Below, one piece after another: positions 34,180-42,388 of a DNA stretch of 64,000 nucleotides. Origin of the DNA: Halobacillus shinanisalinarum (GTDB lineage Bacteria > Bacillota > Bacilli > Bacillales > Halobacillaceae); NCBI RefSeq assembly GCF_022919835.1, contig NZ_CP095074.1, positions 62,001-126,000 on the forward strand, written 5' to 3'. Every line of letters begins with the position of its first letter. The stretch's first letter is position 1. The position numbers and the translations under genes are program-made. The notes under the pieces are model-generated. The model had not been told where the DNA came from, made no database searches, and saw only the letters and a program-made list of their open reading frames with translations.

Positions 34180-34395
34180 TTAATCATTTTTCTTAGAATC
34201 CTTATCACTGATCATATTTTTAGCTTCAGAAAATTCCTCTTTCGCATCTCCAGTTAAATCACGGGCTGAATTTTTAAATTCTTTTAATGTTTGTCCTGTT
34301 GCTTTACCAATCTCAGGAAGTTTCTTCGGACCAAAGACGACAAGAGCAACGAGTAATATAAGTATTAACCCAGGAATCCCTATACTTGAAAGCAT
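34180..34395 (-). CDS. tatA: Twin-arginine translocase TatA (first copy)
   Basis: A 71-residue TatA/E protein: N-terminal membrane helix ([19 protein letters not shown]), [15 protein letters not shown] hinge, then an amphipathic helix and a Lys/Asp-rich tail ([20 protein letters not shown]). ATG 34395 lies about 10 bases after AAGGA; the GTG at 34404 is too close to it. The paralogous copy follows directly, then tatC, so this is a tatA-tatA-tatC operon. Two TatA proteins may serve distinct substrates or simply raise dosage. Confidence 0.93.
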   Translation of the reverse strand: MLSSIGIPGLILILLVALVVFGPKKLPEIGKATGQTLKEFKNSARDLTGDAKEEFSEAKNMISDKDSKKND

Positions 34396-34538
34396 GAGCT
34401 TCACCGTCCTTCTTTAATAAGTAAAACTTTTCTATGGCATGATGCTATCAAATCAACAGTTTGGATAGCACTGCTATGGTCATTATAAACTAGCGAACTT
34501 GCACCTATCATATCATGATCTATGCGAAATGTCTCCAG

Positions 34539-35147
34539 TTACTGATATTTTCTAAAAAGAGTGTTGGCCTGCTCATACTCACCCTGTGTATTCATATTAA
34601 AAAAGTGATCATTTAATCGATCCATCGGTATAGAAGGAAAAATTGATACATATTGGACGTCGATTTGATCCAACAAACAACGCATACTTCGTTTCCCATC
34701 ACTTAGCAGCTGCTCGATAATAGGAAGAAGATCTCCCTGGTAGATTGCTGACAGTGGCTGAATTCTCCCTTCATGCACCGGAACAATAGCTGTTGTCTGG
34801 TTTGATCGTTGCTCCAGGAGATAGCGTAGAACATCCTCTTGAATAAAAGGAGTATCACAAGCTGACAGCAAGACAGCAGGTTCTTTCGTATTTTTCAAAA
34901 CAGCGTGCAACCCAGCAAGTGGCCCTGCATCTGAATATTCATCATGAATATATTCGATTTTTGATGTGATGGAGGTGAGCGGTTTATTTCGATTGACGAC
35001 AACATGACCACATACTTGCTCCATTACATTTATAATACACTCCAGGACAGTCTGCTCGCCTAGAGGAAGAACAGCTTTATCTGTCCCCATTCTTGTTGAA
35101 CCGCCGCCTGCAAGAATCGCACCACAAATTGGTTCGTCAGGATGCAT
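34539..35147 (-). CDS. mobA: Molybdenum cofactor guanylyltransferase MobA
   Basis: A 202-residue nucleotidyltransferase that adds GMP to molybdopterin. GAILAGGGSTRMGTDKAVLPLG near residue 9 (only part of it needed) is the nucleotide-binding loop, SACDTPFIQEDVL holds the metal-binding Asp and HEGRIQPLSAIYQG the substrate segment. Its ATG overlaps the dfrA stop by one base (TAATG), so it is translated with dfrA; no other molybdopterin genes are nearby. Tat genes, which export many molybdoenzymes, follow about 140 bases downstream. Confidence 0.88.
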   Translation of the reverse strand: MHPDEPICGAILAGGGSTRMGTDKAVLPLGEQTVLECIINVMEQVCGHVVVNRNKPLTSITSKIEYIHDEYSDAGPLAGLHAVLKNTKEPAVLLSACDTPFIQEDVLRYLLEQRSNQTTAIVPVHEGRIQPLSAIYQGDLLPIIEQLLSDGKRSMRCLLDQIDVQYVSIFPSIPMDRLNDHFFNMNTQGEYEQANTLFRKYQ

Positions 35148-35641
35148 TATGCTCTTACGCGATCATAAATTCTAAAATAATAATCGTAAGGGTTTTTTTT
35201 ATTTTTAATCCCCTTTGTTTCCTCAACCAGACGCCAATCCGCTTCCTCAAAAACAGGGAAATACGCATCCCCTTCAAAAGCATGATCAATATACGTCATA
35301 TACATCCGATCTGCATAGGGGAGCATAGATTCAAACAAAACACCCCCGCCAATCACAAACCATTCCTTTTCGGGGTATGTTTGGTTCAGCTTAATAATCT
35401 CATCAACAGAGTGAATAATCTCACAGCCCTCTACTTCATACTCCTCATCCGACGTCAATATAATATGTTTTCTCTCAGGAAGAGGCTTCCCAAAAGATTC
35501 AAATGTCTTTCTCCCCATAATGATCGTATGTTCCCATGTCGTTTCTTTGAAAAATTTAAAATCATTTGGGATATGCCAGGGTAAGTCGTTATTTTTACCA
35601 ATTAATTGATTTTTATCCATTGCAAATACAAAGGAAATCAT
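35147..35641 (-). CDS. dfrA: Dihydrofolate reductase
   Basis: A 164-residue DHFR that regenerates tetrahydrofolate consumed by ThyA. Features are the N-terminal ISFVFAMDKNQLIGKNNDLPW with the catalytic acid region, the HTIIMGRKTFESFGKPLP NADPH loop and GGGVLFESMLPYADRMY. The start at 35641 has GAGGAG 7 bases upstream. It follows thyA after 44 bases including a small hairpin (35662-35679) and is coupled to mobA; the three form an operon. Confidence 0.95.
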   Translation of the reverse strand: MISFVFAMDKNQLIGKNNDLPWHIPNDFKFFKETTWEHTIIMGRKTFESFGKPLPERKHIILTSDEEYEVEGCEIIHSVDEIIKLNQTYPEKEWFVIGGGVLFESMLPYADRMYMTYIDHAFEGDAYFPVFEEADWRLVEETKGIKNKKNPYDYYFRIYDRVRA

Positions 35642-35661
35642 ATATCCACTCCTCAAATTAT

Positions 35662-35679
35662 AGGATAGAATCCTATCCT
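35662..35679. other. Intercistronic hairpin thyA-dfrA
   Basis: AGGATAG-AATC-CTATCCT, a 7-bp perfect stem with no T-run, in the 44-base gap between thyA and dfrA. It may stabilise or process the message. Confidence 0.4.
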
Positions 35680-35685
35680 TTAAAA

Positions 35686-36645
35686 TTACACAGCTACAGG
35701 GGCTTTTATACCTGGGTGGGGATCATATCCTTGAAGTTGAATATCCTCCATATCAAAGTCAAAAACACTGTTCTTTTCATTAGTAAGGCGAACGTTTGGT
35801 AGTGGCAGCAGCTCACGCGTGAGCTGCTTATTAATTTGTTCGATATGATTGCTATAAATATGAGCGTCCCCCAAGGTATGAATGAATTCCCCAACCTCAA
35901 GATCGCATTCATGAGCAATTAAGTGAGTCAGCAATGCATAGCTTGCAATATTAAAAGGTACACCTAGGAAGATATCCGCACTTCTTTGATAAAGCTGGCA
36001 AGACAAACGACCCTCGGCTACGTAAAATTGGAACATCGTATGACATGGAGGCAGCGCCATATTTGAGGGAACATCTTCAGGATTCCATGCTGTTACCATA
36101 TGCCGCCTCGAATCGGGATTTTTCTTAATACTTTCAATGACATAAGCCAACTGATCAATCGTATCTCCTCTCGAAGTTTGCCAATCACGCCATTGCTTAC
36201 CATATACAGCTCCTAGGTTTCCGAAGCGTTCACTGAAATCATCATCTTCTAGAATGCGTTGTTTAAAACCATTCATCTCTTTGTCATACAATGATTTAAA
36301 CTCAGGATCAACTTGACTGCGTCTTCCGAAATCCGTCATATCTGGCCCTTGATATTCTTCACTTGTTACATAAGATTCAAAAGCCCATTCATTCCAAATA
36401 TTATTATTATGCTGCAATAAATAGCGAATGTTTGTATCCCCGTTAATAAACCAAAGTAACTCACTGACTATTAGACGAAAGGGAATTTTTTTTGTTGTTA
36501 GTAAAGGAAATCCCTCCTGTAAATTAAATCTCATTTGATAGCCGAAGGTGGAATACGTCCCCGTTCCTGTCCGATCTTCTTTCTTCGTGCCATTACGTAA
36601 GACATATCTACATAAATTCAAATAACTTGTTTCGCTCTGACTCAT
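35686..36645 (-). CDS. thyA: Thymidylate synthase ThyA
   Basis: A 319-residue thymidylate synthase making dTMP from dUMP with methylene-THF. The [18 protein letters not shown]-terminus, [20 protein letters not shown] dUMP site, catalytic Cys in [12 protein letters not shown] and [13 protein letters not shown] are all present. The length includes the roughly 50-residue insertion (around residues 90-140) known from the Lactobacillus casei-type enzyme. ATG 36645 follows GGGGGAAC; an in-frame ATG 16 codons earlier overlaps the HD-domain gene and has no ribosome site. First gene of thyA-dfrA-mobA; the HD nucleotide hydrolase lies just upstream. Confidence 0.95.
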   Translation of the reverse strand: MSQSETSYLNLCRYVLRNGTKKEDRTGTGTYSTFGYQMRFNLQEGFPLLTTKKIPFRLIVSELLWFINGDTNIRYLLQHNNNIWNEWAFESYVTSEEYQGPDMTDFGRRSQVDPEFKSLYDKEMNGFKQRILEDDDFSERFGNLGAVYGKQWRDWQTSRGDTIDQLAYVIESIKKNPDSRRHMVTAWNPEDVPSNMALPPCHTMFQFYVAEGRLSCQLYQRSADIFLGVPFNIASYALLTHLIAHECDLEVGEFIHTLGDAHIYSNHIEQINKQLTRELLPLPNVRLTNEKNSVFDFDMEDIQLQGYDPHPGIKAPVAV

Positions 36646-36676
36646 TTTCGTTCCCCCTGTAATGGTAAATCTTGTT

Positions 36677-37267
36677 CTATAAGCTCCACTCATTTGAAAA
36701 ACGTTTCAAATAATCAACGATAAATTGATGGCGTTTTTCAGCTTCTTTTCTGGCACTAGACGTATGTATCAAGGCAGATATTTTTAAAAGCTTATCGTGA
36801 AAATGTTGAATAGATGTGGCTGATTCTGATTGTTCACTATGAATGAGCTGGCCATGAGCTCCCCCGTAAGCAAATGTTCTAGCAATACCAATGGCTCCAA
36901 TGGCATCAAGTCTGTCAGCATCTTGTACAATCTTCCCCTCCAACGTCTTAGGTACGGCGCCTTTAGAAAAGGAGACATCCTCCATCGCCATTTTAATTTC
37001 ATTGCTGGACGCTTCATCTATTCCTTGCTCACTAAGAAAACACATGACGTTTTTCTTAGCTTCCTCTGGATTAGCAAATAGCTTGGCATCCCCCATATCG
37101 TGCAGCCATCCGGACACTTCACATATAAACGGGTCAGCCCCTTCCTGTTCAGCAATAAACCGCGCCCAGGATGCTACCCTTTTCATATGGTAATAATCAT
37201 GTCCTGTTGAATCATTGTCAAAATACTCGCGAACGTAACCTTGTATGGCGGCTAGTAACCTATCCAT
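36677..37267 (-). CDS. ypgQ: HD-domain nucleotide pyrophosphohydrolase-like protein (YpgQ type)
   Basis: A 196-residue HD hydrolase. The ligands are visible: [14 protein letters not shown] near residue 22 (first His), [10 protein letters not shown] near 53 (HD pair) and [17 protein letters not shown] near 113 (late Asp). B. subtilis YpgQ is a Mn-dependent dNTP pyrophosphohydrolase; the resemblance is by pattern and length. It precedes thyA by 31 bases on the same strand, which suits a role in nucleotide-pool cleaning. Confidence 0.85.
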   Translation of the reverse strand: MDRLLAAIQGYVREYFDNDSTGHDYYHMKRVASWARFIAEQEGADPFICEVSGWLHDMGDAKLFANPEEAKKNVMCFLSEQGIDEASSNEIKMAMEDVSFSKGAVPKTLEGKIVQDADRLDAIGAIGIARTFAYGGAHGQLIHSEQSESATSIQHFHDKLLKISALIHTSSARKEAEKRHQFIVDYLKRFSNEWSL

Positions 37268-37282
37268 TTTTATAAAACACCT

Positions 37283-38137
37283 CTAAAACTGGAATAAATC
37301 CATTTGTCTGGGGTTTAAATCAGTATAGTTTATATTTAACAACTCTTGAAACTGCTTGGCGTTTTCGGCGGCATCTCCTCCAGAATTGTTATTAAATAAA
37401 GCCGTTATTTGAGGTGTTTTCTTTTCAAGAACAAGGATTCTATCTTTCCATTCAGATAATTCCTGCTCGTTATAACGATAAAGAAAACGTACCTTTCTCC
37501 AGTCTTTCCGGCCATTTTTATTCCAACCATGTAGATTCCTGCCGTGGAAACGTATTAGTGTTTTAGATGGGTGGGTTGGTTCAGCTATTAAAGGAACCGA
37601 GCCCTCTCCAGCCTGTGGTTCATCACAGATCGTATGGATCCACTGGTGATCACGCATAAAAGTTAAGGTCTGCTCTTTGTATGGCGGATCAAACCACGTC
37701 CGATTTCTAAACTCCAGTGCAACGGGATAAGGTTCGAGCCACTCTTTAAGCAATCGTAATTTTTTAATGTGCTCTTTACGAACATCAAACCAGGGAGGAA
37801 ATTGAAAGAGTAAGGCATTCACTTGACCGGCTTCAACCACAGGCTGAATAGATTCTTCGTACCGCTTGACAAGGTCCTTAGCCTCTTGAACTGTTCTTGT
37901 TTCACGATCATGACCCGTCAACTGCTGAAATGCTTTAATAACAAAAGAGAAACGGTCAGGTGTCTGGCTCAACCATTTCTGATAATGTTTTATCGGTTGA
38001 ATCGCGTAAAAAGCTGTATCGACTTCAACGACCGGGAAATGTGAAGCATAGCTTGCCAGCTTATCCTCTGGTTTTGTTTGATCTGAGTACAGGGAAGGGT
38101 GGTCTCCCCAACCTGTCAAACCGATTTGAATGCCCAA
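37283..38137 (-). CDS. DUF72 family protein (YunF-like)
   Basis: A 284-residue TIM-barrel protein of the DUF72 family (B. subtilis YunF, E. coli YecE). IQIGLTGWGDHPSLYSD at the N-terminus and FHGRNLHGWNKNG near residue 190, plus NNNSGGDAAENAKQFQELL near the end, are the family marks. Function not settled; some members bind Fe-S clusters. A TTG at 38137 is the start because GGAGG lies 7 bases upstream; codons further up are in frame but lack a site. It lies 15 bases from the HD gene start on the same strand. Confidence 0.85.
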   Translation of the reverse strand: MGIQIGLTGWGDHPSLYSDQTKPEDKLASYASHFPVVEVDTAFYAIQPIKHYQKWLSQTPDRFSFVIKAFQQLTGHDRETRTVQEAKDLVKRYEESIQPVVEAGQVNALLFQFPPWFDVRKEHIKKLRLLKEWLEPYPVALEFRNRTWFDPPYKEQTLTFMRDHQWIHTICDEPQAGEGSVPLIAEPTHPSKTLIRFHGRNLHGWNKNGRKDWRKVRFLYRYNEQELSEWKDRILVLEKKTPQITALFNNNSGGDAAENAKQFQELLNINYTDLNPRQMDLFQF

Positions 38138-38229
38138 TTGTTTTCCTCCTTTCTCTTTTCTGTTGTCTAGCTGCAAAAGGCAGACTTCACACCATTTCGC
38201 TTTTCTATACAAATTGTATCAAAAAATAG

Positions 38230-38259
38230 CCCCTCTGACGATAAAATGTGTCCGAGGGG
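38230..38259 (-). terminator. Terminator of fhs
   Basis: CCCCTCGGAC and GTCAGAGGGG pair over 10 positions with one mismatch and a 10-nt loop; CTATTTTTT follows on the minus strand. Confidence 0.88.
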
Positions 38260-38276
38260 GTATGGGTTTAAGATGG

Positions 38277-39947
38277 TTAAAATAATCCGGTGATTATTCC
38301 ATCTTCCGTTACATCCATATTTAAGGCAGCCGGCTTTTTGGGCAGCCCGGGCATTGTCATGACATCGCCTGTCAAAGCCACAATAAAACCAGCACCAACA
38401 GAAGCACGTAATTCCCGAACAGTAATCGTAAATCCTTCAGGACGCCCTATTAACATAGGGTCATCAGATAACGAATATTGTGTTTTAGCCATACAAATGG
38501 GCAGTTTATCATGGCCCTCTCTTTCTAACTGTTGTAACTGTTTCTTAGCTGTAGATGAGAATTCCACACGATCCCCGCCATATACCTTTGTCACAATTTT
38601 ATAGATTTTCTCCTCAATCGAATCATCAAGATCATAGGTGTAAGATACCGCACCTGTTTTCCTCTCAGAACTCTCGATCACTTTCTGGGCTAGCTCTATT
38701 CCGCCTTCACCACCTTGTGAGAAAACATCAACCAAAGCCACTTCTACTCTCTTTTGTTTACACCATTCCGTAAGAGAATTAATTTCCTGCTCTGTATCGG
38801 TCGGAAACTTGTTAATCGCAACAACGTAAGGTAAGTTAAACTGCTCAATTGTTTCGATATGCTTTTTTAAATTAGTCATTCCTTGTTTTAATGCTTCAAG
38901 GTCTTCTGTCGTGAGCTGATTCTTATTAACTCCCCCATGCATCTTTAAGGCTCTGATCGTAGCAACGATGACAACTGTATCCGGCTCGAAATGTCCGGCC
39001 CTTGTCTTGATGTCCAAAAACTTTTCAGCGCCAAGATCCGCTCCAAATCCTGCTTCAGTAACTACATAATCACCTAGTTTGGCAGCGATCTTTGTGGCCA
39101 TAACACTATTACACCCATGGGCGATATTAGCAAACGGACCACCATGGATAATGGCAGGTGTATTTTCCAATGTCTGTACGAGATTTGGCTTAAACGCATC
39201 TTTTAATAGGAGGGTTAGCGCACCTTCGAACCCGAGTTGATGTACCGTAACAGGCTTCTTATCATATGTATAACCGATGACAATCCGTGCTAGTCTCGCT
39301 TTTAAGTCCTGAATTTCATTCGCCAAACAAAGAACTGCCATGATTTCGGATGCCACTGTAATAGTAAACCCATCTTCACGCGGAACCCCTTTTGCAGGTC
39401 CTCCAAGGCCAACATTCACTTGCCTGAGTGCTCTATCATTAATATCTAGCACCCGCTTCCATTCCACTCTTCTCGGATCGATCTGGAGTTCATTTCCATG
39501 ATGGATGTGGTTATCAATAAACGCTGATAAGGCGTTGTTAGCCGTTGTGATCGCATGGATATCGCCAGTGAAATGAAGGTTGATTTCCTGCATAGGAACA
39601 ACTTGTGAATAACCTCCACCTGCTGCGCCACCCTTTATCCCCATTGTAGGACCAAGAGAAGGTTCTCTTAGAGCGATAATGGCATGTTTATTCAAGCGAT
39701 TCAAAGCTTGACCTAAGCCAACAGTGACGGTTGATTTCCCTTCGCCGGCTGGTGTTGGATTGATAGAAGTCGTTAAAATTACCTTTCCCTCAGGCCTTGA
39801 TGAGAGTTTATCAAGTAAATTGTCCGAGAGTTTCGCTTTATAATGGCCATACGGTTCAAAATCTTCGGCTGTTAACGATAGTTGTGCTGCAATGTCACCA
39901 ATAGGTTGCATGTCAGCTTCTAAAGCAATTTCAATGTCGGTCTTCAT
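38277..39947 (-). CDS. fhs: Formate-tetrahydrofolate ligase
   Basis: A 556-residue enzyme that makes 10-formyl-THF from formate, ATP and THF. The ATP loop [18 protein letters not shown] lies near residue 65; [21 protein letters not shown] (first part) near 95 and the later [17 protein letters not shown] and [10 protein letters not shown] segments are typical. Start ATG 39947 with AAGGGGA about 8 bases upstream; a TTG two codons earlier is less likely. Supplies one-carbon units for purine and thymidylate synthesis; monocistronic. Confidence 0.96.
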   Translation of the reverse strand: MKTDIEIALEADMQPIGDIAAQLSLTAEDFEPYGHYKAKLSDNLLDKLSSRPEGKVILTTSINPTPAGEGKSTVTVGLGQALNRLNKHAIIALREPSLGPTMGIKGGAAGGGYSQVVPMQEINLHFTGDIHAITTANNALSAFIDNHIHHGNELQIDPRRVEWKRVLDINDRALRQVNVGLGGPAKGVPREDGFTITVASEIMAVLCLANEIQDLKARLARIVIGYTYDKKPVTVHQLGFEGALTLLLKDAFKPNLVQTLENTPAIIHGGPFANIAHGCNSVMATKIAAKLGDYVVTEAGFGADLGAEKFLDIKTRAGHFEPDTVVIVATIRALKMHGGVNKNQLTTEDLEALKQGMTNLKKHIETIEQFNLPYVVAINKFPTDTEQEINSLTEWCKQKRVEVALVDVFSQGGEGGIELAQKVIESSERKTGAVSYTYDLDDSIEEKIYKIVTKVYGGDRVEFSSTAKKQLQQLEREGHDKLPICMAKTQYSLSDDPMLIGRPEGFTITVRELRASVGAGFIVALTGDVMTMPGLPKKPAALNMDVTEDGIITGLF

Positions 39948-40065
39948 ATTCAATTCCCCTTCCCATTTCTTAACTAATTATAGTATAACTTAAAGCTGGG
40001 AATACTGATCGAATCATTCAAAAATAGCAAAAGTTTTAATTTTCTTTCAATTATCTTGTTTTATA

Positions 40066-40094
40066 TTGACTATAAAAAATAGATACGATATATT
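40066..40094 (+). promoter_or_regulatory. Promoter of the second csp gene with long leader
   Basis: TTGACT (40066-40071), 17-base spacer, TATATT (40089-40094). The expected leader is about 150 nt and holds a hairpin (AGACCTACATTGGA with TCCATCTGGTCT) that could control cold induction. Confidence 0.78.
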
Positions 40095-40250
40095 ACTTTA
40101 TAAGCAAATAAGATAAACGGAATGATAAAGAACATGACACTCCCATAGACCTACATTGGATTTTATTATTCCATCTGGTCTGTGGTTTTTTTGTCTATCT
40201 TATTTGTAATTCCCACGTTTTACGTGCAAGATTTTAGGAGGATATGATCT

Positions 40251-40451
40251 ATGGAAAAGGGTACAGTAAAATGGTTTAATGCAGAAAAAGGTTACGGCTT
40301 TATTCAAGTTGAGGGTGGAGACGATGTATTCGTTCACTTCTCTGCGATTCAAGAAGAAGGCTTTAAATCTCTTGAGGAAGGCCAAACCGTCACTTTTGAA
40401 ATTGTCGAAGGCGATCGTGGACCTCAAGCTGCAAATGTTGTAAAGGAATAA
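40251..40451 (+). CDS. Cold-shock protein (CspA family), second copy
   Basis: A 66-residue cold-shock protein with intact RNP1 (KGYGFIQV) and RNP2 (VFVHFSAI). AGGAGGATATGATCT precedes the ATG. It differs from the copy at 14476-14676 at about nine positions. A near-consensus promoter and a leader of about 150 nt fit the cold-regulated csp design. Its leader shows no obvious similarity to that of the other copy. Confidence 0.95.
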   Translation: MEKGTVKWFNAEKGYGFIQVEGGDDVFVHFSAIQEEGFKSLEEGQTVTFEIVEGDRGPQAANVVKE

Positions 40452-40459
40452 ACATACAC

Positions 40460-40493
40460 AAAGTGCCAATCTTAAGAAGGTTGGTGCTTTTTT
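40460..40493 (+). terminator. Terminator of the second csp gene
   Basis: AAAGTGCCAATC and GGTTGGTGCTTT pair with G-U wobble, followed by TTTATT. Confidence 0.7.
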
Positions 40494-40553
40494 ATTGTCC
40501 AGCGTACTATATAAAAAGCTGAATGTGGTTATTGGAGACTTGCACTTTAGTTC

Positions 40554-40582
40554 TTGAATTTGATGCAGACTCGTCGTATAAT
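40554..40582 (+). promoter_or_regulatory. Promoter of the queuosine-precursor transporter operon
   Basis: TTGAAT (40554-40559), 17-base spacer, perfect TATAAT (40577-40582), about 52 bases before the GTG start. No preQ1 riboswitch pattern was found in the leader. Confidence 0.75.
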
Positions 40583-40641
40583 TTATGGCTGTTGCATTGT
40601 ACCTGCAATTATATTTATGTAGATGTATTGGAGGAAATAAG

Positions 40642-41325
40642 GTGAGTAATGAATCTTTATGGATCCTATTTGCCCTTGTTAATTTTAGTTTATTATTAGG
40701 AATCTACAGGTTATTTGGGAAGCCTGGTTTATTTGTTTGGATTGGGATGTCCACTGTCATCGCTAACATACAAGTTGTTAAAACAATAGAGTTGTTTGGG
40801 CTGACTGCCACACTCGGTAACATTATCTATGGTACCGTTTTTCTCGCTACAGATATTCTCAATGAAAAATACGGGAAACATGTGGCTAAAAAAGCTGTAT
40901 GGATGGGATTTTCTACGTTAATTATCATGACAATTATGATGCAAGCAGCGATTCACTTTACACCTGGACAGAGTGACATCGCCCAGCCTGCGTTAGAAAC
41001 GTTGTTCGGGATCGCTCCTCAAATCGCATTAGGAAGTTTAACCGCTTTTATTTGCAGTCAATATGTTGATGTCTGGCTTTACTCCAAAATAAAACGAATC
41101 TTTCCAAGTGACCGATCACTCTGGGTCAGAAATAACGGAAGTACGATGATAAGTCAATTGTTAGACAGTGCTATTTTTTGCGGAATCGCTTTTTATGGAT
41201 TGTATCCTCTAGACGTTTGGTTTGAAATATTTTTAACGACGTACCTTATTAAATTTATTGTAGCCGTGCTTGATACCCCGTTTTTGTATGCGGCTAAAAA
41301 AATTGAAGGTAATGAATCTGTTTAG
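40642..41325 (+). CDS. yhhQ: Queuosine precursor transporter (YhhQ/YpdP family)
   Basis: A 227-residue membrane protein with about six hydrophobic helices, of the family that imports preQ0/preQ1 queuosine precursors. The family signature NIIYGTVFLATDILNEKYGKHVAKKAVW (use of first part: FLATDILNEKYG) near residue 64 and the later RNNGSTMISQLLDSAIFCG are clear. GTG start at 40642, GGAGG 7 bases upstream. The RNase H gene follows 12 bases downstream, as in the B. subtilis ypdP-ypeP arrangement, so they are cotranscribed. Confidence 0.9.
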   Translation: MSNESLWILFALVNFSLLLGIYRLFGKPGLFVWIGMSTVIANIQVVKTIELFGLTATLGNIIYGTVFLATDILNEKYGKHVAKKAVWMGFSTLIIMTIMMQAAIHFTPGQSDIAQPALETLFGIAPQIALGSLTAFICSQYVDVWLYSKIKRIFPSDRSLWVRNNGSTMISQLLDSAIFCGIAFYGLYPLDVWFEIFLTTYLIKFIVAVLDTPFLYAAKKIEGNESV

Positions 41326-41337
41326 GAGGTCAGAGAG

Positions 41338-41724
41338 TTGATCGAAGTATATACGGATGCATCTACTATAGGGAACCCAGGGCCAAGCGCTGCCGGCATT
41401 TATATTAAACAAAAAAACCAACAGTACGAATATAGTTACTTTCTTGGGGAACATAGCAATCATGAGGCCGAATTCTTAGCTGTGATCCGAGCGCTGGAAA
41501 TATGTAAACAAACATTCCCTGGTGAAATTCTATCGATACGGTCTGATTCACAGGTCGTCGTAACGACTGTTGATAAGAGTTACACAAACAATCCTGTCTT
41601 TGTGCCACTTCTTAATCAAATTCTTACCCTTCATGATTCCTTTTCGTTCGTTTTCTATAAATGGATTCCAGATAAGGCAAATAAAAATGCAGACCGCTTA
41701 GCGCGCTCTGCACTCAAAAGATAA
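41338..41724 (+). CDS. ypeP: Type 1 ribonuclease H-like protein (YpeP)
   Basis: A 128-residue RNase H-fold protein. Catalytic carboxylates are visible: EVYTDASTIGNPG (Asp near 6), NHEAEFLAV (Glu near 43), IRSDSQVVV (Asp near 67) and ADRLARSA (Asp near 121). It lacks the basic handle of E. coli RNase HI. Likely cleaves the RNA strand of RNA-DNA hybrids. TTG start at 41338 with AGGAGG 8 bases upstream. Second gene after the queuosine transporter. Confidence 0.88.
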   Translation: MIEVYTDASTIGNPGPSAAGIYIKQKNQQYEYSYFLGEHSNHEAEFLAVIRALEICKQTFPGEILSIRSDSQVVVTTVDKSYTNNPVFVPLLNQILTLHDSFSFVFYKWIPDKANKNADRLARSALKR

Positions 41725-42036
41725 CTAATCCAGATTCCCAGCTGGATTAGTTTTTTTAATGGAAGAATCCAAACCGCGTTTCTCTAAAGCTCGATAAGCT
41801 GATTTCTTTGTTGTAATGGTAGGAGATGATAAATGCTCAAGCACACTGATGTAAAAGCTAGGATCGAAAGTCTGCTGAAACTTCAGTGTCTCTTTTAAGG
41901 CAAGCATCACCTTCTATTCGTCAACATTTGTTGAATTCCTTCCAACATAAATGAAGTGTACATCCTCATCAGAAAGCTTGAAGCCTTTTGACCATAAATC
42001 TTCTAAATAATAAGCTAATGACTCATTTTGCTTCAT
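41725..42036 (-). pseudogene. DUF6123-like gene interrupted by an in-frame TAG
   Basis: ATG 42036 with AAGGAG 6 bases upstream opens a frame (MKQNESLAYYLEDLWSKGFK...) that hits TAG after 37 codons (...NSTNVDE*KVMLALKETL), then stays open in the same frame to 41725 (...ALEKRGLDSS). Together about 100 residues, resembling the small DUF6123 family from Bacillaceae by memory. A single nonsense change explains the break. The GTG-ATG pair at 41910 has a weak AGAAGG too close for proper initiation. Convergent with the RNase H gene, whose stop it abuts. Confidence 0.6.
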
Positions 42037-42124
42037 GATTCGCTCCTTGTCACTATATTACTCCCCTGCCACATTCAACGACATCTATCGACAAATTTTG
42101 ATTATCATTAGTATAACAAAAAAA

Positions 42125-42145
42125 GCCAGGTTCATGTCACCTGAC
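42125..42145 (-). terminator. Weak terminator of the small membrane-protein gene
   Basis: CAGGT and ACCTG, a 5-bp stem with a 7-nt loop, followed by GGCTTTTTTTG on the minus strand. Confidence 0.45.
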
Positions 42146-42313
42146 CGAAATGGATTGTTTATATGATGTTTGGTTTTGAAGCACGTTTTTCTTTGTCCGG
42201 AGCTTAAGCACATCTAGTACCGATTTCGCTGGTGTTAACCCAAGTTTAGCTAATATCCATACCATCAAACCTGTATAGATAGCGACTACAAGCAGAATGA
42301 ACAAAATCATCAT
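42137..42313 (-). CDS. Fur-controlled small membrane protein
   Basis: A 58-residue protein I do not recognise. Residues 1-23 are one strongly hydrophobic helix (MILFILLVVAIYTGLMVWIL); the rest is a basic cytoplasmic-type tail ending KQSISVR. ATG 42313 lies 8 bases after AGGAG. A Fur box and a good promoter lie directly upstream, so expression probably rises in iron starvation. Possible roles are a small accessory subunit or stress peptide for iron uptake; no iron transporter is adjacent. Flanked by bpsB upstream and the broken DUF6123-like gene downstream. Confidence 0.7.
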   Translation of the reverse strand: MMILFILLVVAIYTGLMVWILAKLGLTPAKSVLDVLKLRTKKNVLQNQTSYKQSISVR

Positions 42314-42330
42314 ATGATCGTCTCCTAATT

Positions 42331-42378
42331 GATAATGATTTTCATTAATAATTAGAGTATAGCAAAGAGTTAACAAGG
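42331..42378 (-). promoter_or_regulatory. Promoter and Fur box of the small membrane-protein gene
   Basis: Minus strand TTGATT, 17-base spacer, TATACT form the promoter; the Fur box GATAATGATTTTCATTAAT (plus strand, 42331-42349) matches the 19-bp Fur consensus GATAATGATAATCATTATC at about 16 positions and lies just after the start of transcription, ideal for repression. Confidence 0.75.
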
Positions 42379-42388
42379 AATCAATAGG

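Noticed and set aside
40583..40641. preQ1 riboswitch before the queuosine-precursor transporter
   Set aside because: No preQ1-I or -II core pattern could be seen in the short leader; promoter lies only about 60 bases from the start.
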